Shown here: in pieces, positions 1-4,609 of the stretch | Layout of the letters: every line of letters starts with the position of its first letter | How positions within the stretch are numbered: the first letter of the stretch is position 1 | Assembly (NCBI GenBank): GCA_003154635.1 | Contig: PMDX01000231.1 | Span: 1 to 5,512, forward strand | Direction: 5' to 3' | Origin: Actinomycetota bacterium | GTDB taxonomy: Bacteria > Actinomycetota > Geothermincolia > Fen-727 > Anoxymicrobiaceae | Length of the DNA: 5,512 bases | Made by a program: the position numbers and the translations under genes | Notes under the pieces: generated by a model | What the model was told of the DNA's origin: nothing | Database searches by the model: none | What the model saw: only the letters and a program-made list of their open reading frames with translations

Positions 1-278
1 CCCGCCGCCACGGCGTCCTCCAGCACGCCGGGTACCCTGGCCGCCGGCACGAAGATTATTGCCATCTCCACCTTGCCCTTCAACTCCCGCAGGGAAGGGT
101 AGCATCTCAATCCCAGGATCTCGTCCCTTCCCGGGTTAACCGGGTACACGGGCCCCTCAAAGGAATCGACGATGTTGTGGATTATTCCATAGCCTCCCTT
201 GCCCTCGGTCGGGGAAGCCCCAACCACCGCAACGCTCGCGGGGGCAAAGAAAGAATCAAGACCTGCTCTTTCAGGCAT
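1..278 (-). CDS. Acyl-CoA synthetase (ADP-forming), CoA-binding N-terminus, partial
   Basis: The gene runs off the left edge, so only the first 92 codons are visible. They read as the CoA-binding Rossmann domain that opens ADP-forming acetate/acyl-CoA ligases. Residues 15-24 (SVAVVGASPT) form the first beta strand and glycine loop. A GGYGIIHNI helix follows at 28-36, then VYPVNPG at 44-50 and a strand at 72-78 (MAIIFVP) before a helix at about 82-90. In this family the enzyme interconverts acyl-CoA, ADP and phosphate with the free acid, CoA and ATP in the cytoplasm; missing downstream domains would carry the phospho-histidine and ATP-grasp parts. The ATG at 278 lies 10 bases after the stop of the membrane protein gene, with a modest GGCAGG ribosome site, so the two are probably cotranscribed. 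A stand-alone CoA-binding subunit or a protein acetyltransferase fusion starts the same way and cannot be excluded. Confidence 0.85.
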   Translation of the reverse strand, partial: MPERAGLDSFFAPASVAVVGASPTEGKGGYGIIHNIVDSFEGPVYPVNPGRDEILGLRCYPSLRELKGKVEMAIIFVPAARVPGVLEDAVAA

Positions 279-288
279 AACCTGCCAA

Positions 289-954
289 TCAGTATCGCCA
301 GCCCAGTATGCCCAGGGCGAGCACGTTAAGGAATATGGGGACGGCATAAATGACGCCCACGAAGATCAGCTTGTTCTTCATGGACTTCAAATCAAGCATG
401 ATGTTGATAAACGCGAACCAGTAGAAATATCCGATGATGAAGATAAGCCAGATGCCGCCGATGGAAAACTTCCACCAGGAGTATTCCCACACCAGGAGTT
501 TGCCGTGGTTTAACACCACCTCGATGATGACGGCCAGGACTGCGAAGAAAATAGCGAAGAACCACCGGTTGGGAAGCCCCAGGATCTTGCGTTCCCTGTC
601 CGGAAGGAGGGAATGATAGTAGATCAGGCCGAAGAGGGCGAAGGCCAGGATTATCTCGATGTTCCATCCGACAAAGACCCGGAGGGCTGTGTCCCCGGGG
701 GTAGTCCATACCGCCGACCGCCCGGAGAGGTGGAAGACCCAGCCGTTCCAGGTCTCGTTGAAGAAATCGCAGCCGATGAGGACGAGCACGGCCAGGATTG
801 GGTCCCAGTTACCCGTCGCCCGCGATTCCTTGATCTCCCTGGTAAGAATATAGACGACCACGAGGAGCAGGGGCACGATATACCACTTGATCATGGAAAA
901 AGCCCTCAGGCCTTCCAGGGCTTTTCGGGAAGCCTCGGTATAAGTGAAGAACAT
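289..954 (-). CDS. Six-helix integral membrane protein, function unknown
   Basis: This 221-residue protein is strongly hydrophobic and rich in Trp, Phe and Tyr. I see about six membrane segments, near residues 22-38, 52-65, 91-113, 131-148, 165-186 and 195-218. Polar and aromatic stretches lie between or inside them: CDFFNETWNGW (62-72), GWNIE (96-100) and WEYSWWKFSIGG (156-167). Acidic residues inside otherwise hydrophobic helices, such as E100 and E145, could be functional, but I do not recognise the family and assign no activity. The ATG at 954 is preceded by a strong GGGGAGGAGG ribosome site, which favours it over the internal Met21. The stop is 10 bases from the next gene, the acyl-CoA synthetase, so translation may be coupled. 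The gap of 75 bases upstream holds an AT-rich patch (about 980-1005) in GC-rich surroundings that could contain a promoter, though no good -35 box is visible. Confidence 0.8.
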   Translation of the reverse strand: MFFTYTEASRKALEGLRAFSMIKWYIVPLLLVVVYILTREIKESRATGNWDPILAVLVLIGCDFFNETWNGWVFHLSGRSAVWTTPGDTALRVFVGWNIEIILAFALFGLIYYHSLLPDRERKILGLPNRWFFAIFFAVLAVIIEVVLNHGKLLVWEYSWWKFSIGGIWLIFIIGYFYWFAFINIMLDLKSMKNKLIFVGVIYAVPIFLNVLALGILGWRY

Positions 955-1029
955 CCCCCCTCCTCCCCGAGCAGAAGTTCTCTTGTATTAGTATTGTATT
1001 CCATTTCCGCGATTCGAAAGACCCCTGCA

Positions 1030-1536
1030 CTACTGGCCAAGCACTCTCTCGATTGCATCGACGACATCGCGGGGATCGACAGGTTTCCTCATGTACTCGC
1101 TTATGCCAAGTGCCTTTGCTCTCTGTACGTATTCATCGTGAAAATACGCGGAGACAATTATTATTGGGATATGATTTATATGCTCCGAGTTCCTGATCTT
1201 CTCGATCACCGCGAAACCATTCAGGCCCGGCATCGCAATGTCCAGCAGGATAACGTCCGGCTTCTTGCGGTGCGCTATCATGACCGCCTGCTCGCCGTCC
1301 AGGGCGGCAATTACCTTGAAGCCACTGAATCTCAAGTTCATGGAAAAGAGCTTGATGATGCCCTCGTCGTCGTCAACGACCAATACAAGCCGCTCCTCCT
1401 TGACCTCCTCCGTTGCGCGCGAAGTCAAAGGTTTTTCCATAGGCGTAGCAGATTCAGGCTCTTTTTCCCGCCTTCCACAGTGAGGACAGAAAGAGAAGCT
1501 GTCATCGTATTCGCCCTGGCATTCTGGACACTTCAT
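1030..1536 (-). CDS. Zinc-ribbon plus receiver-domain response regulator
   Basis: The 168-residue protein joins two small domains. Residues 3-20 form a zinc ribbon, with C3-x2-C6 and C17-x2-C20 (CPECQ and CPHC). A charged linker follows (about 22-48). Residues 49-168 are a complete CheY-like receiver: acidic pocket D55-D56-D57, phospho-acceptor D99 in LLDIAMPG, switch residue S129 in VSA, and the conserved lysine K151 in RKPVD. No output domain follows, so any effect must come through the zinc ribbon or a partner protein. No histidine kinase is in the window. The ATG at 1536 has GGGAGGG about seven bases upstream. The thiolase gene ends 113 bases upstream on the same strand; a weak TTGCGC/TTTATC pair in that gap might be a promoter, so whether this is one operon is open. 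The substrate kinase and target are not deducible. Confidence 0.9.
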   Translation of the reverse strand: MKCPECQGEYDDSFSFCPHCGRREKEPESATPMEKPLTSRATEEVKEERLVLVVDDDEGIIKLFSMNLRFSGFKVIAALDGEQAVMIAHRKKPDVILLDIAMPGLNGFAVIEKIRNSEHINHIPIIIVSAYFHDEYVQRAKALGISEYMRKPVDPRDVVDAIERVLGQ

Positions 1537-1649
1537 CTATGTACCCTCCCGTGACTCGCGCCAACTAAGGGAAATAACGGCGATAAAGTCCGGCCAAACG
1601 GTAAGCGCAAGAAAGACCTTATGTCCGTCCCGACGCCAGATGAATTCTG

Positions 1650-2831
1650 TCAGTCCCTGCGATACATACCCACGACTACGCAGCCGCCGAGGCCTATATT
1701 GTGCTGGATGCCTATTCTCGCGCCTTCGACCTGGCGGACTCCCGCTTCCCCCCTGAGCTGCCAGACCAGTTCCGCGCACTGGGCCAGACCCGTCGCCCCC
1801 AGCGGATGTCCTTTGGAAAGAAGGCCGCCCGATGGGTTGACCACATATTTGCCCCCGTAGGTGTTGTCACCGTCCTCAATGAACTTTTCCGCCGTTCCCT
1901 CGGGGGTCAGGCCGAGCCCTTCGTAAGTGATCAGCTCATTGGCCGTGAAGCAATCGTGAAGTTCGACCACGTCGACATCCTCGGGTCCGATTCCGGCTTT
2001 CTCATATACGTCCTTGGCTGCCGCAGCGGTCATGTCATAACCCACTATTCGCATCGGGCTCTGGCCTTCAAAGGTGCTGGAGAAGTCCGTCAGCATGGAT
2101 TGAGCGGCTATGTATACAGGGCTATTGATGTCGTGTTTCCTGGCGAAATCATCCGAGCATACGATCGCCGCGGCCGCGCCGCACGTCGGCGGGCAGCACT
2201 GGAGGCGGGTAAGGGGAGGGGCCTGCGCCGGGGAGGCGAGCACTTCCTCAACGGTCACCTGGTCCCTGAAGATCGCCCTCTCATTGTGCTTGGCATGCTT
2301 TCGTGCTTTCACGGAGATCTTCGCGAACGTCTCATCCTTCGTGCCGTACTTCTGCTGGTGCTCCAACCCCGCGCCGGCGAACAGCTGGCCGGCGGGCGCT
2401 GCTCCTGGTACCGGCGGCGCGAACTCGTACAGCTTCTCAAAGAACGTGTACATAGGAATGGGACGGTCGGTGAAGACGACGCTCAGGGCGCCCGGCGTCA
2501 TCTGCTCAAACCCCAGCGCCAGTGCGCATTCGACCACCTCGTGCTCGACCGCCTGGCGGGCTAGGTAGAGCGCATTTGAACCCGTCGAGCAGTTGTTGTT
2601 CACGTTGAACACGGGGATACCGGTCATTCCAAGGTCATAGAGGACCTTCTGTCCGGCGCAGCTATCGGCAAATACCCACCCTGCATAAGCATGCTCGATC
2701 TCCGAGTAGTCGATCCCGGCGTCTTTCAAGGCATCGAGGGCGGCTTCTTTACCCATCTCCGTGTACGGCCGCAGCTCTTTCGGCGAGCTGAACCTGGTCA
2801 TGCCTACACCGATGACATTGGTCCTTCGCAT
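1650..2831 (-). CDS. SCP2-type thiolase (acetyl-CoA acetyltransferase family, lipid-transfer-like)
   Basis: The 393-residue protein has the complete fold of the SCP2/SCPx thiolase subgroup. The nucleophile is C81 in NNCSTGSNA. The subgroup hallmark HDCF is at 292-295 (ELHDCFTANEL), and the second histidine is H342 in KGHPLGATG. The classical C-terminal catalytic cysteine motif (CxG) is replaced by HNIGLGG (377-383), as is usual for SCP2-type enzymes; C384 follows. Members cleave or form carbon-carbon bonds in 3-ketoacyl-CoA or sterol side-chain thioesters, and some prokaryotic relatives need a DUF35/OB-fold partner. No sterol-carrier domain is fused, as the protein ends with the thiolase core. 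The ATG at 2831 follows a GAGGG ribosome site and begins the expected MRRTNVIGVGMTRF strand. A CoA ligase two genes downstream fits acyl-CoA metabolism. Substrate and direction (degradation or synthesis) are not visible. Confidence 0.93.
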   Translation of the reverse strand: MRRTNVIGVGMTRFSSPKELRPYTEMGKEAALDALKDAGIDYSEIEHAYAGWVFADSCAGQKVLYDLGMTGIPVFNVNNNCSTGSNALYLARQAVEHEVVECALALGFEQMTPGALSVVFTDRPIPMYTFFEKLYEFAPPVPGAAPAGQLFAGAGLEHQQKYGTKDETFAKISVKARKHAKHNERAIFRDQVTVEEVLASPAQAPPLTRLQCCPPTCGAAAAIVCSDDFARKHDINSPVYIAAQSMLTDFSSTFEGQSPMRIVGYDMTAAAAKDVYEKAGIGPEDVDVVELHDCFTANELITYEGLGLTPEGTAEKFIEDGDNTYGGKYVVNPSGGLLSKGHPLGATGLAQCAELVWQLRGEAGVRQVEGARIGIQHNIGLGGCVVVGMYRRD

Positions 2832-2848
2832 TCTGCCCTCACTTTCTC

Positions 2849-2873
2849 CCGGCCTTATTCAGGCGAAGGCCGG
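2849..2873. promoter_or_regulatory. Perfect inverted repeat (candidate operator or leader hairpin) before the thiolase
   Basis: The half-site CCGGCCTT (2849-2856) and its exact complement AAGGCCGG (2866-2873) flank a 9-base spacer. The repeat ends 17 bases before the thiolase start codon and begins two bases past the candidate -10 box, so it would cover the transcription start and the early leader. It could be a dimeric repressor operator or an RNA hairpin next to the ribosome site. No T-run follows, so it is not an intrinsic terminator. Confidence 0.5.
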
Positions 2874-2875
2874 AA

Positions 2876-2904
2876 ACGTTATTGATACGGCCTCGTCCCC
2901 TCAA
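2876..2904 (-). promoter_or_regulatory. Candidate promoter for the thiolase gene
   Basis: On the reverse strand a -35-like TTGAGG (2904-2899) is followed after exactly 17 bases by a -10-like TAACGT (2881-2876). The -35 keeps TTG and the -10 keeps T, A and the final T, so it is a modest match. Its position, ending two bases before a perfect inverted repeat and 45 bases before the start codon, makes it plausible. Confidence 0.35.
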
Positions 2905-2954
2905 CATAAAGAACTCACTGCCAACCTCCGCCCAGCCCTGTCGACCCTTGTTAT

Positions 2955-3290
2955 CACACAGTATCAGGATTCCGCTCTCCATAAACCACCCAGGCCGGCT
3001 TCTCCGACGTACCCGAGCTCTGTTTCCAGGGCTCGGTCGGTCTCACACCATGTGACTTTCACGGGGCGCTCCATGCTGCCAGCTTTGAGCCTGCCCGTCG
3101 CCACCTCTCGAAACGACCATAGTCCCGCCCTCTAATAGTTTACTCCTCCACGGAGTCCCGATTGCCGGAGTGTCGTTTTCCACTGGTGACGCTCCAGGTT
3201 GAAAAGCTTCGCAGGCAGACCCCATTCCAGGACGCCGGATGTCCTGGTTCGCGCCAACGTCGCGCCTGACTAGCAAGACGCATGATGCAT
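2955..3290 (-). ncRNA. Orphan highly structured RNA, possible HEARO/OMEGA-type guide RNA
   Basis: Read leftward, this stretch has no convincing protein but many hairpins. CCAGGAC (3247-3241) pairs perfectly with GTCCTGG (3233-3227). ACTCC (3156-3152) pairs with GGAGT (3146-3142). TCACA (3055-3051) pairs with TGTGA (3047-3043). A longer arm pairs CCGAC (3040-3036) with GTCGG (3008-3004) and CGAGC-c-CTG with CAG-a-GCTCG around a GAAA tetraloop (3026-3023). GCCTGC (3216-3211) can close a multibranch region with GCAGGC (3094-3089). The structured part starts near GTCAGGCGCGAC at 3270 and is about 315 nt long. Size, GC content and the single-stranded TAAACTATTAGAG tract (3142-3130) recall, from memory only, the HEARO/omega RNAs of IsrB and IscB. 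In those, the 5' 16-20 nt (here about 3290-3271) act as guide. No HNH or RuvC nuclease lies beside it; the next gene is the thiolase. Group II intron, RNase P and tmRNA signatures were not seen. That it is a structured RNA is fairly likely; the class is a hypothesis. Confidence 0.5.
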
Positions 3291-3373
3291 ACCAACCAAG
3301 AGTTCACTTTTCCATCGCCGCCGCTTAGTTACCACCTACCAATCTCTCAAACAAATCCTGTGGAATGCCACCC

Positions 3374-3465
3374 GGTGGGATTGTTGAGTGAACGATTGCA
3401 ACGGTCTTGAAAACCGTTGAGCATCGCGAGGTGCTCCGGGGGTTCGAATCCCCCTCCTTCCGCCA
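3374..3465 (+). tRNA. tRNA-Ser(UGA)-like gene, degenerate 5' third; likely pseudo-tRNA or attachment site
   Basis: The 3' two thirds are a textbook class II serine tRNA. The anticodon stem ACGGT/ACCGT (3401-3405, 3413-3417) closes the loop CTTGAAA with anticodon TGA at 3408-3410. The long variable stem is GAGCA/TGCTC (3419-3423, 3432-3436). The T arm is GGGGG-TTCGAAT-CCCCC (3438-3454), and TCCTTCC-G-CCA (3455-3465) ends it with CCA encoded. The 5' part fits the right length but is poor. Acceptor GGTGGGA (3374-3380) pairs with one U-U mismatch and one G-U. The D stem has a U-U mismatch, and the conserved D-loop GG is replaced by AA (3391-3392). This pattern suits a gene whose 3' end was preserved by site-specific integration while the 5' part decayed or was replaced. 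It may still be transcribed; function is doubtful. Confidence 0.6.
3391..3414 (+). repeat. Imperfect 24-bp direct repeat, copy 1 (tRNA-Ser core)
   Basis: This stretch, running from the D loop to the 3' anticodon stem of the tRNA-Ser-like gene, matches 3527-3550 at 21 of 24 positions (136 bases apart, same orientation). It is a candidate attachment core of an integrative element. Confidence 0.5.
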
Positions 3466-3662
3466 CAAAAGGCTTGCCCAAGAGCTTTTCTGAAGGCGGA
3501 TGTTTCCGTCAATCAGCTTCAAGCGCAACGACTGCAACGGTTTTGCAAACGAGCTGCAAACCAAACCGATTGAAGCCAGGACTCATGCGATGCGCGGATT
3601 TGACTCGGCCCTCCAACATTACAAAGCGCACGAAGTATCAAGAAGTTGGATTGAATGTCACG
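3466..3662. other. Gene-free spacer between tRNA-Ser-like gene and SdpI-like gene
   Basis: No reading frame here has a ribosome site or recognisable protein. The stretch contains the second copy of the 24-bp repeat and, at about 3597-3611, a weak echo of a T arm (TTTGACTC followed by CCCTCCA). It may be the debris of a further tRNA-targeted insertion. No intrinsic terminator for the leftward SdpI-like gene is visible. Confidence 0.4.
3527..3550 (+). repeat. Imperfect 24-bp direct repeat, copy 2
   Basis: It matches 3391-3414 at 21 of 24 positions but lies outside any intact tRNA. After AAAC the sequences diverge. It is probably a decayed attachment-core copy. Confidence 0.5.
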
Positions 3663-4049
3663 TCAATCGGGCCTGGACTGCTGGTGGCGAAGGCCTTTCT
3701 CGTCGGCCATCCTGTAAGAGAGCCTGAGAGTCCTGGCAAACGAGTAGATGATCAAGCCCAGAATGAGGCCCAGGGTGATGATGAGCAGGGCGGTCTGTAT
3801 CCCGTGATTCCCCGTGTACACCGCGGCGACGACCGCGATCGCTAGGAACAGGGAGCTCGCAGCGACGAGGACCCGGCCTCCCACGCGGTTGACCGCGTAC
3901 CAGATGTCGTCGTCGTTAATTATGTAGGTGTTCAGCTTGAAGCCGAACCACCGGTTCCGCCGGACTTTGCCGAGCGCAAGCGGCAGCCCGAACCCGAAGG
4001 TCAAGAGCGTGAAGACCCCGGAGATCACGACCACTCTAATGTCATGCAT
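3663..4049 (-). CDS. Small SdpI-like membrane protein
   Basis: The 128-residue protein has three likely membrane helices (about 4-27, 58-79 and 85-107) and a charged C-terminal tail. Between helices one and two lies NRWFGFKLN (32-40), then DDDIWYAVNRVGG (46-58). This matches the SdpI-family pattern of an NxWxGxR/K loop followed by a W-x(3)-NR-x-GG helix cap. SdpI of Bacillus is an immunity and signalling protein against the SdpC toxin; most short homologues have no known role, so immunity is only a possibility. The frame is open further upstream to 4172, but the ATG at 4049 is chosen because AGAGGAGG sits six bases before it and a TATAAT promoter lies at 4074-4101. That promoter would leave a leader of about 20 bases. 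The gene stands alone, divergent from the rightward tRNA fragments on both sides, and no toxin gene is visible. Confidence 0.75.
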   Translation of the reverse strand: MHDIRVVVISGVFTLLTFGFGLPLALGKVRRNRWFGFKLNTYIINDDDIWYAVNRVGGRVLVAASSLFLAIAVVAAVYTGNHGIQTALLIITLGLILGLIIYSFARTLRLSYRMADEKGLRHQQSRPD

Positions 4050-4073
4050 GACAGCCTCCTCTGTGCGGGTTTG

Positions 4074-4101
4074 ATTATATCGACTTCTCCCCGTGTCCCA
4101 A
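4074..4101 (-). promoter_or_regulatory. Promoter of the SdpI-like gene
   Basis: On the reverse strand TTGGGA (4101-4096; four of six consensus positions) and a perfect TATAAT (4079-4074) are separated by 16 bases. Transcription should start near 4067, about 18 bases before the start codon, with the ribosome site inside the short leader. Confidence 0.65.
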
Positions 4102-4138
4102 TAGCGTGCCGTGAGAGGTCGGTGTAGAAATCCTGGAT

Positions 4139-4158
4139 TTGTAGCCAGGTTGTAGCCA
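4139..4158. repeat. Short direct repeat TTGTAGCCA x2
   Basis: TTGTAGCCA occurs at 4139-4147 and again at 4150-4158, separated by two bases. It lies between the SdpI-like promoter and the longer degenerate repeat. It may be part of an element end or a protein-binding site; the sequence does not say which. Confidence 0.4.
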
Positions 4159-4160
4159 AA

Positions 4161-4260
4161 ACTGGAGAACACAGGACAGCACTAGACGGACCAGATAACA
4201 CGAAACACTGGACAAGACAGCACAGGATAACACCAGATGGACCACATAGCACGAACTACA
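4161..4260. repeat. Degenerate tandem repeat, two units of about 50 bp
   Basis: Both units begin ACTGGA-like and contain a 31-base segment, 4174-4204 and 4225-4255, that agrees at 25 positions (51 bases apart). The strand is A/C/G-rich with few T residues, unlike its surroundings. Open frames across it are low-complexity and carry no ribosome site. It abuts the tRNA-Ser 3' fragment, so it may be the end region of an integrated element. Confidence 0.55.
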
Positions 4261-4265
4261 TAGAA

Positions 4266-4322
4266 CTTGAAAACCGTTGAGGGCAGCAATGTCTTCCGTG
4301 GGTTCGAATCCCACTCCCTCCG
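4266..4322 (+). pseudogene. tRNA-Ser(UGA) 3' fragment, probable attachment-site scar
   Basis: The sequence begins exactly at the anticodon loop (CTTGAAA, 4266-4272) and keeps the 3' anticodon strand ACCGT. It also keeps a fully paired long variable stem, GAGGGCA/TGTCTTC around GCAA (4279-4296). The T arm GTGGG-TTCGAAT-CCCAC (4298-4314) is perfect, as is the acceptor strand TCCCTCC followed by G (4315-4322). Nothing upstream can supply an acceptor, D arm or 5' anticodon strand. CCG rather than CCA follows. It shares 16 bases (CTTGAAAACCGTTGAG) with the tRNA-Ser-like gene at 3374, but its variable and T arms differ, so the two come from different tRNA-Ser genes. This is the product expected where an integrase recombined at the anticodon loop. 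Confidence 0.75.
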
Positions 4323-4325
4323 CCG

Positions 4326-4609
4326 CCGATATTCTTCTTCATTAAAGGGTTCTAGAGAGCAGAAGCGGTCAATCCGCTGACGCTGCAACTGCTCTATGTG
4401 CCACTTGCTAGCATCGTGATAATATGACGCTGGCGCTGCCACCGATCTGCTGTTCGGATTCTGGGGCGTCGAGCGGACGGGAGCCCTGAGGGGGGAGAGG
4501 AGAAATGCTGGGAACACACTTTCAAGGTCGTGGGAACGCACCTTCCCCCACCGCGGATTCTCTTCATACCACCATCGGCATGCCCGGATTCCTAAGAGGA
4601 GTTAGTGAG
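4326..4609. other. Intergenic region before the LVIVD-repeat gene
   Basis: No supported gene is seen. A small hairpin AGCGG-TCAAT-CCGCT lies near 4363-4377, and an AT-rich patch GATAATATG at 4418-4426 might hold a -10 box, but no matching -35 is evident. Leftward open frames here are antisense readings of the tRNA fragment and its flank. Confidence 0.5.

Noticed and set aside
613..1554. Long rightward open frame of 313 codons
   Set aside because: It crosses two leftward genes that have ribosome sites and clear domain or membrane-helix content; its own translation is low-complexity and unlike any family.
1701..2564. Long rightward open frame of 287 codons
   Set aside because: It is the antisense shadow of the thiolase, whose catalytic motifs are intact on the other strand.
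2849..2873. Intrinsic terminator
   Set aside because: The stem is strong, but no T-run follows on either strand and it lies in the leader of the thiolase gene.
3043..3276. Leftward open frame of 77 codons
   Set aside because: It lies inside the hairpin-rich RNA region, has no ribosome site and no protein-like pattern.
2955..3290. Group II intron, RNase P RNA or tmRNA as the identity of the structured RNA
   Set aside because: I found no domain V-like end hairpin, no GUGYG start, no RNase P core motifs and no tmRNA tRNA-like ends; the HEARO/OMEGA idea fits better but is unproven.
3325..3564. Leftward open frame of 79 codons
   Set aside because: Its GDSNPR and STVFK stretches are the well-known antisense reading of a serine tRNA T loop and anticodon arm.
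4161..4260. CRISPR array
   Set aside because: There are only two degenerate units without distinct spacers between identical repeats.
4075..4541. Overlapping leftward open frames with Cys, Val and Leu runs
   Set aside because: They read through the degenerate tandem repeat and antisense through the tRNA fragment, and have no ribosome site.
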